A stretch of 64,000 nt of DNA from Desulforamulus hydrothermalis Lam5 = DSM 18033 (lineage in GTDB: Bacteria > Bacillota > Desulfotomaculia > Desulfotomaculales > Desulfotomaculaceae): positions 62,001 to 126,000 of the forward strand of contig NZ_CAOS01000009.1 of the NCBI RefSeq assembly GCF_000315365.1, in the 5' to 3' direction. Shown one piece after another: positions 49,731-58,698 of this stretch (its first letter is position 1; every line of letters begins with the position of its first letter). The translations under genes and the position numbers were made by a program. The notes beneath the pieces are model-generated. The model had not been told where the DNA came from and did not search any database. It saw only the letters and a program-made list of their open reading frames with translations.

Positions 49731-50342
49731 GTGGTTACAACATCCATAAAAGAGCCGGCCCAAAACGAAGCAGAATTACTTGAGCAACACATTAGACTAG
49801 TCCATTACATCGTCAGAAAATTAAACCTCAATTACGAATACGATGAATTAGTCCAAGTTGGAACCTTGGCTCTGTTAAAAGCAATACGGACATTTGACAA
49901 TACCAAGGCTGCCTTTGCTACTTACGCCTCACGCTGTATCACCAACCAACTGTTAATGCACCACCGAAGGAATAGTAAGCATATCCCGGTATTATCGCTA
50001 GATGGCGAACCAACTAACGACAATGGTGATAGTTTTAGTCGCTACGATATCCTGGATGCTGCAGCCTCTGACGAGACCGGAGCTGTTGAGACTAAGATTG
50101 TTTTTCAGCAGGTTGTCAAAAAACTTAGTCCCAGGGAGCTTAAGATATTACAGCTTAGACTTAACGGCAAAGGGCAGAAGGAGATAGGGCAGCTACTAAA
50201 TATTTCTCAGGGTTACGTTAGTAGAATTGAAAAACGAGTCCCTAAAAGGCTTTCAGTGCATTTAGAGCCCTATAAGGGGGATGGATTTATGGGATGTCAC
50301 CGCCGGGATATAATTGACCCAGGTTCGCCGGAAAGAAAATGA
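49731..50342 (+). CDS. phage sigma-70 family factor, ends at an IS21 junction
   Basis: 203 residues from GTG 49731 (AGGGAGGG). Region 2: LEQHIRLVHYIVRKLNLNYEYDELVQVGTLALLKAIRTFDNTKAAFATYASRCITNQLLMHHR. Region 4: LSPRELKILQLRLNGKGQKEIGQLLNISQGYVSRIEKR. It resembles the sporulation-type sigma factors (SigK/SigE class). It probably directs late phage promoters. The final TGA is formed by the first bases of the inserted element; removing the element and one AAA would give AAA-TAA at the same place, so the protein appears unaltered. Confidence 0.88.
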   Translation: MVTTSIKEPAQNEAELLEQHIRLVHYIVRKLNLNYEYDELVQVGTLALLKAIRTFDNTKAAFATYASRCITNQLLMHHRRNSKHIPVLSLDGEPTNDNGDSFSRYDILDAAASDETGAVETKIVFQQVVKKLSPRELKILQLRLNGKGQKEIGQLLNISQGYVSRIEKRVPKRLSVHLEPYKGDGFMGCHRRDIIDPGSPERK

Positions 50343-50406
50343 CCCACCCTTAGCGAATATATCCCCTTCGTAATTAACGGCCAAGTTAATCTTCGGAGGG
50401 AGACAC

Positions 50407-51630
50407 ATGCTAAGGAGTGGGATAGTGATATCGTTACATACCATGAGGGCAGAAGGCAAGAGTATTCGTGAAATTGCCCGTCTAACGGGGCATTCTCGAA
50501 ATACAGTTCGCCGATATCTCCGGGGTGAATTCTCCCCCGAAAAGGGAACCCGTAAATCTCGTGGTTCCAAGCTTGATCCGTATAAACCGTTCCTGCAGGA
50601 ACGTCTTCAAGAAGGTATCTATAACTGCGAGGTTTTATTCGATCTTCTACGAGAAAAGGGGTATACCGGGGGACGTACCATCTTGAAAGACTATGTGAAG
50701 GACTTCCGTCCTCCCAAACAAGTTCCCGCTGTTCTTCGTTACGAGACGAAACCTGGTGAATATGCACAGGTCGACTGGGGACTGTGTGATTACGTAGATT
50801 TGGACGGTACAGTCCGAAAAGTGCCGGTATTTGTCATGGTATTGGGGTACTCTCGTTCCACCTATATAGAGTTCACTAAGCGTTGTGACATTCACAGCTT
50901 TCTTCGTTGCTTGATTCATGCTTTTGAATATTTTGGGGGCATCCCAAAGGTAATGCTGACCGACCAGATGAAAACCGTCGTACTGGGCATGGGAGATGAT
51001 CGAAAACCTCGCTGGCATCCGCTTTTTGCCGACTTTGCTGCAGCGATTGGGCTTGTTCCAAAAGTATGCAAAGTTCGACGCCCCGAAACAAAGGGAAAAG
51101 TGGAACGAGGCGTTCAATACGTAAAAAACAACTTTCTTCCTGGCAAACGCTTCGTTGATTTACAGGATCTCAATCAACAAGCCCTACACTGGTGCGAGCG
51201 GATTAACCGCCGTATTCATGGAACAACCGGCGAACGTCCCATCGACCGACTCCGTGAGGAAAATCTGTCGCCTATCCCTTCAGCTGAACGATGGGAAAAA
51301 TACTTGCATGAACCAAGACAGGTCAGCCGAGACGGATTTGTTAGCTACGATGGTGTACGATATGGGGTTCCATGGAGGTACAGTGGACGTGAGGGTACCG
51401 TGCGAGAAGTGAATGGGTGGGTGGAAATCTGGGCCGACGGCACATGTATTGCTCGACACCAAAAGGTCTATCGATCCCGTGCAACTGTTTTTTGTGAAAA
51501 CCAGTATGCAGGTCTTACGACTGCTCAAGGATATGCCTATCCACGTCCGCAAGCCCGACAGATTTCATCGCAGCAAGTGGAAGTGCGTTCGCTGGATGTC
51601 TATGAGCAGCTGACGGGGGTGGGAGCATGA
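50407..51630 (+). CDS. istA: IS21 transposase IstA
   Basis: 407-residue DDE transposase. HTH at the N-terminus (KSIREIARLTGHSRNTVRRYLRG, about 18-40). Catalytic triad in VDWGLCD (about 119), LTDQMKT (about 184) and PETKGKVERGV (Glu about 230). IS21 type C-terminal half is present. Overlaps istB by 4 bases (ATGA). No internal stop, so the element looks intact. Confidence 0.93.
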   Translation: MLRSGIVISLHTMRAEGKSIREIARLTGHSRNTVRRYLRGEFSPEKGTRKSRGSKLDPYKPFLQERLQEGIYNCEVLFDLLREKGYTGGRTILKDYVKDFRPPKQVPAVLRYETKPGEYAQVDWGLCDYVDLDGTVRKVPVFVMVLGYSRSTYIEFTKRCDIHSFLRCLIHAFEYFGGIPKVMLTDQMKTVVLGMGDDRKPRWHPLFADFAAAIGLVPKVCKVRRPETKGKVERGVQYVKNNFLPGKRFVDLQDLNQQALHWCERINRRIHGTTGERPIDRLREENLSPIPSAERWEKYLHEPRQVSRDGFVSYDGVRYGVPWRYSGREGTVREVNGWVEIWADGTCIARHQKVYRSRATVFCENQYAGLTTAQGYAYPRPQARQISSQQVEVRSLDVYEQLTGVGA

Positions 51631-52394
51631 TTGAACTGGAACAAGCACGGCTACGTCTCGAGGAACTTGGGCTTCAGCAAGCGGCTCTACTCTTGGATGC
51701 CCATTTGGAAGCGGCAAGTCATGGACAGCCCACCTATCTGTCCTTTCTCAACATGCTTCTAGATGCAGAGATAGCGGAACGTCAAAAACGGAATATGGAG
51801 GTACGCACCAAACTCGCACACTTGCCTTACCGAAAAACGCTGGAGGAGTTCGATTTTGCTTTCCAACCCAGCATTGACGAACGGTTGATTCGAGAGCTGG
51901 CCACGATGACTTTTGTAACCCGACACGAGAATGTCTTGTTCTTAGGGCCTCCCGGAGTAGGAAAAAGTCATCTGGCGGTGGCGTTGGCTGTAGAAGCCAT
52001 CTCGCAAGGGATATCCGTTTACTTTGTCAGTCTCTCGCAACTCATCGAAGATCTGCGAAAAGCTTACACGGAAAACAGGCTGGATAAACGCCTACGCATC
52101 TATATTCGACCAAAGCTCCTGATTATTGACGAAATTGGTTACTTACCGTTTGACAGTTTGGCAGCTAACCTCTTTTTCCAGGTAGTAAGTGCAAGATACG
52201 AGAGAGGGAGTATTCTGTTGACCAGCAACAAGAGTTTCGGTGAATGGGGGGAACTGATGGGCGATCCGATACTTGCTACGGCTATCCTGGATCGGCTCTT
52301 ACACCATTCCCACATCGTCAATATTAGGGGGAATAGTTACCGACTTCGTGAGAAGATGAGGACTGGAGCCTACGGCTCCCCCTCTACCACCTAA
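51627..52394 (+). CDS. istB: IS21 helper ATPase IstB
   Basis: 255-residue AAA+ ATPase of the DnaC/IstB type. Walker A GPPGVGKSH (about 107), Walker B LLIIDEIGYLPFD (about 168), sensor SNKSFGEWGE. It assembles on target DNA and stimulates IstA. Confidence 0.93.
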   Translation: MIELEQARLRLEELGLQQAALLLDAHLEAASHGQPTYLSFLNMLLDAEIAERQKRNMEVRTKLAHLPYRKTLEEFDFAFQPSIDERLIRELATMTFVTRHENVLFLGPPGVGKSHLAVALAVEAISQGISVYFVSLSQLIEDLRKAYTENRLDKRLRIYIRPKLLIIDEIGYLPFDSLAANLFFQVVSARYERGSILLTSNKSFGEWGELMGDPILATAILDRLLHHSHIVNIRGNSYRLREKMRTGAYGSPSTT

Positions 52395-52464
52395 CCAACA
52401 AAAAATCGCCGGGTGGGTCAATTCTAAACCGGCGATGGTGGGTCAAAATAAAGTCGGCGTTGAC

Positions 52465-53160
52465 ATGGGAAGAGGAACCGGCAGAAATGTTAGAGTTGGG
52501 CCGCGCAAATCAACCGAAAGCGAGGAACCGGTAAGCAGCCCAGTAATCACTTACACTTTGACCCCAGAGGAACTTGAGAAATACCGAAATCCAAATAATT
52601 CACCACAAGGAGGTCTGGATATGGAGGGTAGAAGAACCCGTCTGGATATTGCCAGGGAAAAATTAACCCAAGAGGTTTACATTGAGCTTAAGTCCCAGGG
52701 TCTTAAAGATACGGAAATAATTAAGCAGCTTGGAATAGCCACTGATGTGTTTTATAAGCTTAAGAAGAAATTTGATTTAAGCAAATTATCCCAACAGGAC
52801 AAGCCAGTCCAAGTATCTACCGCTGAGATTGTGTGGATAGATAAACGTCCAGGCGCATCAAATAACAGTGAGCCCTTAGTGATTATTGGCAAAAGGTTTG
52901 TAGTCAATGCAGCTGCAAGAGAGTTACTTGGATCAAATGGTGTCAAGATAGGGGTTATGAAGCAAAAGGTAGTTCTGGCTCCTTGTGATGGGGAAAATTG
53001 CTACAAGGTAAGTGGTAAAAAGAGCGCAAGTATTGGTGGCAATGGACTAATTAAGTCATTATTGGGATTAGGGCTTACAGAGGGCACTTATCGGATATCA
53101 AAGGATGATAATGGTTACCTGGTTGGCTGTAAGGAGGTTAGCAATGGCAACACTCTGTGA
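52465..53160 (+). CDS. phage DNA-binding-type protein, start uncertain
   Basis: About 231 residues from ATG 52465, 20 bases beyond the IS21 end; ATG 52621 behind AAGGAGGT is a good alternative start (180 residues). An HTH-like stretch TQEVYIELKSQGLKDTEIIKQLGIATDVFYKLKKKFDL (about 70-108) is followed by a beta-rich domain. The N-terminal part contains TYTLTPEELEKYRNPN, a stretch seen in phage proteins. Its C-terminus overlaps the next gene by 17 bases. The insertion may have separated it from its natural promoter region. Confidence 0.55.
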   Translation: MGRGTGRNVRVGPRKSTESEEPVSSPVITYTLTPEELEKYRNPNNSPQGGLDMEGRRTRLDIAREKLTQEVYIELKSQGLKDTEIIKQLGIATDVFYKLKKKFDLSKLSQQDKPVQVSTAEIVWIDKRPGASNNSEPLVIIGKRFVVNAAARELLGSNGVKIGVMKQKVVLAPCDGENCYKVSGKKSASIGGNGLIKSLLGLGLTEGTYRISKDDNGYLVGCKEVSNGNTL

Positions 53161-53344
53161 GATATGTGCCAAGGCCACGCCTATGCTTTGTCCATGGATT
53201 GATAAAGGCGACCGTACTGGCTTAGAGTACAAGGTCAAGTCTGTTCCTGCTCCCTTTAATAGCACAAGAAAGTATGAAATTGTGACAGTATTAGGGTGTG
53301 AGCGGTTTAAAAGAGGACCGTTGCCACCTTTAGGTAGGAGGTAG
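53144..53344 (+). CDS. small Cys-rich phage protein, 66 residues
   Basis: ATG 53144 behind AAGGAGG. CEICAKATPMLCPWI and a later ...VLGCERF give CxxC, C and C. Resembles small phage proteins that bind one metal ion. Confidence 0.55.
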   Translation: MATLCEICAKATPMLCPWIDKGDRTGLEYKVKSVPAPFNSTRKYEIVTVLGCERFKRGPLPPLGRR

Positions 53345-53347
53345 CCT

Positions 53348-53716
53348 ATGGCTGAGCTCAACAGTTACGATATGACGCCAACCGAGAAAAAACTATTAAA
53401 GACCATGCGAACAAAACTGGGCACAAAGAACCTGTATCAGTTTAGCAAAAAGGTTTTGGAGCTTTCAGAACGTGAGCAAGGCTTGTATAAACCTGAAGAA
53501 GTTGATAAGGTTGTTTTCTCGGTAGTTAACGAAGTTTACAGAGCCAGAAGCCTATATCCAAGGTTTGCATCAGCCCATGAAGGTTATGCAGTAATCCTGG
53601 AGGAACTGGATGAAGCTTGGAATGAAATTAAGGTTAATAATACTAAGCGGGCAAAAGCAGAAATGGTACAGGTGGCTGCTATGGCAATAAGGTTTTTACT
53701 GGATATAACAGACTAG
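53348..53716 (+). CDS. hypothetical phage protein with MazG-like helix
   Basis: 122 residues. The C-terminal half has PRFASAHEGYAVILEELDEAWNEIKVNNTKRAKAEMVQVAAMAIRFLLDI. The EELDE...R..A...VQVAAMA pattern recalls phage relatives of all-alpha NTP pyrophosphatases (MazG type: ExxE...D), but the metal residues are not fully convincing. Starts 3 bases after the previous gene, behind TAGGAGG. Confidence 0.5.
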   Translation: MAELNSYDMTPTEKKLLKTMRTKLGTKNLYQFSKKVLELSEREQGLYKPEEVDKVVFSVVNEVYRARSLYPRFASAHEGYAVILEELDEAWNEIKVNNTKRAKAEMVQVAAMAIRFLLDITD

Positions 53717-53731
53717 GGGGGGTGACATGGA

Positions 53732-54250
53732 TTGGGGAAATCAAAAGTAAATACCCACGAAATAGCCAAGATAGCAGCAAGGGAAGCGTTGAAAGAGTTC
53801 AAAGAAGAAGAACGCCAGCGGGTTAAAAGGACCAGATACCAGAATACTGAGTTATTGCTTAAGAATTACCTGAGCCTGCTGGATCACTACGAAAACTCCA
53901 AGGACAAGGCATCCGATATCATGGAATTAGATGACGATATGGACGAAGTAATAGTGAAGGCAATCAAAAAAAGCCGTATCCGGACTGCAATTATGATTAC
54001 CCAAATTGAAACCTGCCTGGAGATACTAAGACTGAGGATGTCTGCCAAGGGGCAGCCGGAAAAGTATCAGGTAATTAAAAGTTTGTACCTTGACAAGGCG
54101 AGAAGGGATATGCCATATGGTGAGTTGGTAAAGGTAGTGGCAGAGGAAATCCATTGCGGGGAGGCTACAGTAAGACGGTGGAAAAAAGAAATGATCACCG
54201 AATTGAGCGTCTTAATATTCGGTGTAGATGGCCTTAAGCTAGATATTTAA
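53732..54250 (+). CDS. ArpU/RinA-like late transcription regulator
   Basis: 172 residues from TTG 53732 behind GGGGGGTGA. A charged helical N-terminus (EIAKIAAREALKEFKEEERQRVKRTRYQNTELLLKNY) is followed by a C-terminal sigma-region-4-like HTH (MPYGELVKVVAEEIHCGEATVRRWKKEMITELSVLIFG). Size and position just before HNH/terminase match the ArpU/RinA family that controls late genes. A terminator follows. Confidence 0.72.
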   Translation: MGKSKVNTHEIAKIAAREALKEFKEEERQRVKRTRYQNTELLLKNYLSLLDHYENSKDKASDIMELDDDMDEVIVKAIKKSRIRTAIMITQIETCLEILRLRMSAKGQPEKYQVIKSLYLDKARRDMPYGELVKVVAEEIHCGEATVRRWKKEMITELSVLIFGVDGLKLDI

Positions 54251-54346
54251 AGGCCTCAGGGCTTTGATTAAACCGTGATTAAAAGATGGTTTTTACATGG
54301 TAATTCAAACGTGGTAAAATGGTACTGTAAAATATTGTGTTTAGAA

Positions 54347-54374
54347 AAAACCGCCTAGAGATGGGCGGTTTTTG
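54347..54374 (+). terminator. Rho-independent terminator before the packaging module
   Basis: AAAACCGCC/GGCGGTTTT stem and TTT. Confidence 0.85.
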
Positions 54375-54420
54375 TGTTACGCCCGGAATGACTGTGACAG
54401 GTTTATTGGAGTGAGTATAA

Positions 54421-54726
54421 ATGGCCAAGCCTTTCTATAAATCCAGACGATGGCAGAGCAAACGCGCAAACATCCTGCGGCGAGATGAATACCTCTGCCG
54501 GGAGTGCAGGCGGTACGGCAAGACTACAGCGGCAACGACAGTACACCATGTATTCCCTTTAGAACAACGGCCTGACCTCGGTTTGGTTAGCGATAACCTG
54601 ATTAGTTTGTGTAACGAACATCACGACAAGATGCACGATAGGACTAATGGCGAATTGACAGACCTTGGCAAACAGTGGGAGCAAAGGGTATCCCCCCTCC
54701 TTCAAACTAGAGGATTCAAAGTCTAG
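54421..54726 (+). CDS. phage HNH endonuclease
   Basis: 101 residues. CRECRRYGKTTAATTVHHVFPLEQRPDLGLVSDNLISLCNEHHDKMH: the Cys pairs (CxxC...C) and the His-Asn-His order fit the HNH_5 class. It is next to the terminase genes; in HK97-type phages such nucleases stimulate terminase cutting at cos. So cos is probably nearby, around 54250-54420. Confidence 0.9.
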   Translation: MAKPFYKSRRWQSKRANILRRDEYLCRECRRYGKTTAATTVHHVFPLEQRPDLGLVSDNLISLCNEHHDKMHDRTNGELTDLGKQWEQRVSPLLQTRGFKV

Positions 54727-54793
54727 GGACCGGGCAGGGGGAACCTTTTCCAATAGAGCGAGTCTCAAAAACTTTTTTCCGGGAGGTGAGGGT

Positions 54794-55141
54794 ATGGCAA
54801 AAAATACCAAGTCAGCAATTAAGCGAGCAACCATTAGAGCAATGAAAGAGCTCGGGACTTACAAGAAAGAATTCGACCCACTGATTGAGATTTATGCTGA
54901 ACTAAGGGAACAGTACGCCGTGTTGTCCGGCCGGTTCGCAGCTGGGGGGTACCCGTTCGAGGTTTCAACAGCGGACGGTGGATCGAAGAAAGCACCAATT
55001 GTCGCCACGCTCGAATCCCTCCGCAAAGACATACTGGCGTACACAGACCGGTTGTGTCTGAATCCGAAAACCATCGACGGCATCACCGTCGAGACTAAAA
55101 AACAATCTGTGCTGGCCGCAGCGCTGAGGCAACTTGAGTGA
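54794..55141 (+). CDS. terS: terminase small subunit, P27 family
   Basis: 115 residues from ATG 54794 behind GGGAGGTGAGG. LIEIYAELREQYAVLSGRFAAGGYPFEVSTADGGSKKAPIVATLESLRKDILAYTDRLCLNPKT matches the P27-type small subunit, which recognises the packaging site. Ends 8 bases inside terL. Confidence 0.82.
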   Translation: MAKNTKSAIKRATIRAMKELGTYKKEFDPLIEIYAELREQYAVLSGRFAAGGYPFEVSTADGGSKKAPIVATLESLRKDILAYTDRLCLNPKTIDGITVETKKQSVLAAALRQLE

Positions 55142-56864
55142 TGCTAAAAACCTTGACATTGTTTTGGAGTACGCCAGGAGCATAGTCGAGGGTAAAAAGG
55201 TTGCAGGCCAAGAAATAATCCAGGCCTGTCAGCGCTTTTTGGACGACCTGGAAAATCCGGAATATGAATTTCGTACCAAAGATCCAGAGTTCGTAATCCA
55301 AATCATTGAGCGTACCTTTGTTCACGACAAAGGCGAAGCGCTCGATGGCACACCACTCCGAGGGAAACCGTTCCTGCTGGAACCTTGGCAAAAGTTTATA
55401 ATCTATAACCTGCTTGGCTTTTGGAAAGCTGGTACTAATGAGCGCCGCTATAAAGAGGCGTTTATTTTTATTCCCCGGAAGAATGGCAAGACCAGATTTG
55501 TAGCTGCATTGGCTTGGGCTCTGGCACTTCTCAGCCGGAAGTCCGGCGCGACAATCTACATCACGGCACACGCTCTCAAGCAATCAAAGCAGGCGTTCGA
55601 GTTCATTCTTTTTAACCTCAAACGCATGGGCGAGGAAGATAATTTCCGCATCTTGAATAACAACCAGGAACATTCTATTAGTGGCGACCTGGGTGACGGT
55701 TCAATTTACATCGAGGCCCTGGCCGCCAATCCTGACCGTCAAGATTCGCTAAATTGCAATATCGCCATAGCCGACGAGCTGCATGCCTACACCAGACCGA
55801 AGCAGTACAACATCATCAAAGAGGCCATGAAGGCCTATACCAATAAATTGATGATTGGCATTACCACGGCCGGCGATGATATGACCAGCTTTTGTTACCA
55901 GCGTTTGCAGTATTGCAAAAAAGTTCTGGATGGCACGGCTCGGGATGAAACGTATTTTGTGTTCATATCCAAAGCTGACGAGGACGAAAAAGGAAATGTC
56001 GACTATACGAATCCGGTCCAGCATGAAAAGGCTAACCCAAACTATGGGGTGACCATCCGGCCGGAGGACATTCTAAATGATGCACTGCAGGCGCAGAACG
56101 ATCCTCAACAGCGAAAGGACTTTCTAGCGAAGTCACTCAATGTCTACACTTCCGCTATGAATGCATATTTTGACATCCATGAGTTCAGATTGTCTGACCG
56201 TAAATATAACTGGACCCTGGAAGAACTGGCAAAACTGCCGATTAACTGGTATGGTGGTGCTGACTTAGCTAAATTGCACGACCTGACTGCTGCTGCTCTG
56301 TATGGCGAATATCAGGATGTTGGTATTATTATCTCTCACGCCTGGTTCCCGGTTGTAGCTGCAACTGCCAAAGCCGAAGAGGACGGCATTCCACTGTTTG
56401 GCTGGATGGATGATGGCTGGCTGACCATGACAAATTCGGCGGTGACTAACATTGCTGAAGTGGTCGAGTGGTTCAAGCGCATGAAGCGCATGGGCTTCCG
56501 AATCAAACAGATTGGCTTTGACCGGAAATTCAGTCATGACTTTTTCCGGGGTGCCAAAAAAGCCGGTTTCAAGCTGATAGATGAGCCACAATATTTCTGG
56601 CGCAAGTCACAGGGATTCCGTCGGATTGAGCAAAAAGCAAAACTTGGGAAACTCTATTATTTACACTCAGATGCATTTGAATATTGTGTTCAGAACGTCC
56701 ATGGGATTGAGAAAACAGACGGCCTGATTCAGTATGAAAAAATCGATGAGAACCGACGCATTGACATATTTGATGCGTCTGTTTTTGCTTGTGTCCGATA
56801 TCTAGAGGACACAGACCAAGCGAAGGCACAAAGCGAATGGCTAAAGGGCGGTGATAGTGCTTGA
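55134..56864 (+). CDS. terL: terminase large subunit
   Basis: 576 residues. The ATPase domain has Walker A FIPRKNGKTRF (about 111) and Walker B NIAIADELHAY (about 212). The nuclease domain has Asp in GGADLAKLHDLTA (about 379), GFDRKFSHDF (about 462) and FDASVFACVRYLE (about 552). It is the packaging motor and cuts concatemers. TTG start overlapping terS, TTG start of the portal gene overlapping its end. Confidence 0.95.
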   Translation: MSDAKNLDIVLEYARSIVEGKKVAGQEIIQACQRFLDDLENPEYEFRTKDPEFVIQIIERTFVHDKGEALDGTPLRGKPFLLEPWQKFIIYNLLGFWKAGTNERRYKEAFIFIPRKNGKTRFVAALAWALALLSRKSGATIYITAHALKQSKQAFEFILFNLKRMGEEDNFRILNNNQEHSISGDLGDGSIYIEALAANPDRQDSLNCNIAIADELHAYTRPKQYNIIKEAMKAYTNKLMIGITTAGDDMTSFCYQRLQYCKKVLDGTARDETYFVFISKADEDEKGNVDYTNPVQHEKANPNYGVTIRPEDILNDALQAQNDPQQRKDFLAKSLNVYTSAMNAYFDIHEFRLSDRKYNWTLEELAKLPINWYGGADLAKLHDLTAAALYGEYQDVGIIISHAWFPVVAATAKAEEDGIPLFGWMDDGWLTMTNSAVTNIAEVVEWFKRMKRMGFRIKQIGFDRKFSHDFFRGAKKAGFKLIDEPQYFWRKSQGFRRIEQKAKLGKLYYLHSDAFEYCVQNVHGIEKTDGLIQYEKIDENRRIDIFDASVFACVRYLEDTDQAKAQSEWLKGGDSA

Positions 56865-58102
56865 GTAAAAAACAAAAGAGAGCAAGGCAACCGACTGAGA
56901 AGCGAAGTGTTTCTGGTGGAGAAAACACTCTGTTAGGATATTGGCTTAAGGGTGAAGATTTATCCCTTCCTTCCAGTTACGTCAGATTGTCTGAAAATCC
57001 CGAGGTCCGTATGGCTATCGACCGCATTTCTGACCTTATTAGCAGCATGACCATTCATCTTATGAGAAATACGGATAACGGGGATATCCGAGTACGGAAC
57101 GAACTGGCAAAGAAAATAGATATTAGCCCGTACAGTCTAATGACTCGCAAAGACTGGATGTATTTTATTGTCCATACAATGCTTCTTGAAGGTGATGGCA
57201 ACTGCATAGTGTTTCCGACAACTTCGGATGGGCTCATTGATGAATTAATTCCAATTCCACCGAGCGCAGTATCTTTCCCATCACCGAAACAAAACGGCAT
57301 CGGAGCGGCAATTGGGTACCAGATATCTATTCGAGGACGCGATTTTAACCATGATGAAGTGTTACATTTTAGAATTAACCCAGATCCTGATGAACCGTGG
57401 AAAGGACGTGGATATCGCTTTATCCTCAAGGATATTGTTGGGAATCTCAAACAAGCTGCAGCTACCAAAAAAGCATTTATGGGAGACAAGTGGCGCCCGG
57501 GTATCATTGTCATGGTTGATGCTGACACATCTCAGCTTTCAAATGATGAAGAAAGGGAGAAGTTAATCCAGCGGTATATTGGCGATGGAAAGAGCGGCAA
57601 ACCATGGATTCTACCAGAGGGAATCATCCGAGTGGAGACGGTTAAACCCCTTAGTTTACAGGATATTGCAATTCATGAATCAGTCCAAATTGATAAAAGG
57701 TCGGTTGCAGCCATGCTCGGTGTTCCGGCTTTTTTTGTTGGTGTTGGTGATTTTAAGAAGGACGAATATAACGCATTTATCCAGACACGCATCCTACCGC
57801 TTGCTAAAGGTATTGAGCAGGAACTGACGCGGAAATTGCTCTATGCACCGGACATGTTCTTTAGGTTTAATTCCCGTTCTCTCTATGCCTATAGTTTGGT
57901 TGATTTGGTTACTGCTGGCACGGCTCTCGTGGATCGGAACACACTTCGCCGGAATGAACTTCGCGACTGGATTGGCATGAGTCCAGACCCGGAAATGAAT
58001 GAATTAATTGTCCTGGAAAACTATATCCCAGCTGATTTGTTGGGTGAGCAAAACAAACTAAAGGATATTAAAAAGGCTCTTGAAGGGGGTGAGGGGAATT
58101 GA
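56861..58102 (+). CDS. HK97-family portal protein
   Basis: 413 residues. VRMAIDRISDLISSMTIHLMRN, the central LLEGDGNCIVFP, DEPWKGRGYRFILKDIVGNLKQAAATKKAFMGDKWRPGIIVM and the C-terminal NTLRRNELRDWIGMSPDPE are family features. It forms the dodecameric vertex ring through which DNA enters. TTG start overlapping terL; ends overlapping the protease gene. Confidence 0.95.
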   Translation: MSKKQKRARQPTEKRSVSGGENTLLGYWLKGEDLSLPSSYVRLSENPEVRMAIDRISDLISSMTIHLMRNTDNGDIRVRNELAKKIDISPYSLMTRKDWMYFIVHTMLLEGDGNCIVFPTTSDGLIDELIPIPPSAVSFPSPKQNGIGAAIGYQISIRGRDFNHDEVLHFRINPDPDEPWKGRGYRFILKDIVGNLKQAAATKKAFMGDKWRPGIIVMVDADTSQLSNDEEREKLIQRYIGDGKSGKPWILPEGIIRVETVKPLSLQDIAIHESVQIDKRSVAAMLGVPAFFVGVGDFKKDEYNAFIQTRILPLAKGIEQELTRKLLYAPDMFFRFNSRSLYAYSLVDLVTAGTALVDRNTLRRNELRDWIGMSPDPEMNELIVLENYIPADLLGEQNKLKDIKKALEGGEGN

Positions 58103-58698
58103 GCAGAGACACAAGACAAACTCGGTGCATGAAAACTGAACTTAAAACCAGAGCCGAAGGAGACAACGGAGACCTGATTATTGAGGGTTATTTTGCGGTA
58201 TTTAACCGGGAAACAGAACTATGGAAGGGCGCATTTGAAGAAATTGCACCGGGTGCGTTTGATAACACGCTCAACAACGATATCCGTGCGTTGATTAATC
58301 ATGAGCCCCGGCTAGTGCTTGGTAGGAATAAGTCCGGCACATTAGAACTTCACACAGATTCACGCGGCCTTTGGGGACGAATCAAAATTAATCCGAATGA
58401 CACTGATGCCATGAACCTTTACGAAAGGGTAAAACGTGGCGACGTTGACCAGTGTTCGTTCGGATTTAATATTGTGCGGGAAGATACCGAGTGGCGTGAG
58501 GATGGTTCAGTTAAATGGACCATCAGAGAATTTGACTTACACGAGGTCAGCGTCGTCACCTTCCCAGCTTATGAAGATACCTGCGTTGCTGCCAGACAAA
58601 AGCAGGTTGAGGAACACCGGGAACGCCTGCTGCAGGCTAAACGCCAAAAATTAATTGAAAGGGTGAAAAAAATTGCTGAGACAGCTGGTAATCAGTAA
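58099..58698 (+). CDS. HK97-family prohead protease
   Basis: 199 residues. Serine protease of the assemblin-like type: catalytic His in ALINHEPRLVLGR (about 67) and Ser in CSFGFNIV (about 118), GYFAVFNRETEL at the N-terminus. It cleaves the delta domain from the capsid protein and other scaffold parts. Overlaps the capsid gene by 26 bases. Confidence 0.93.
   Translation: MSRDTRQTRCMKTELKTRAEGDNGDLIIEGYFAVFNRETELWKGAFEEIAPGAFDNTLNNDIRALINHEPRLVLGRNKSGTLELHTDSRGLWGRIKINPNDTDAMNLYERVKRGDVDQCSFGFNIVREDTEWREDGSVKWTIREFDLHEVSVVTFPAYEDTCVAARQKQVEEHRERLLQAKRQKLIERVKKIAETAGNQ

Larger units (their letters stand above)
50340..52445 (+). mobile_element. IS21-family insertion sequence
   Basis: About 2.1 kb with istA and istB. 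The left end is TGACCCACCC and the right end GGTGGGTCA, with a second inner copy GGGTGGGTCA at 52411-52420, as is usual for the multiple end repeats of IS21. Flanks are GAAAGAAAA on the left and AAATAAAG on the right; a clean target duplication longer than AAA is not visible. Confidence 0.88.

Noticed and set aside
50336-52449. Target duplication AAAA for the IS21 element
   Set aside because: The right flank reads AAAT, so only AAA matches, too short and too A-rich to be meaningful.
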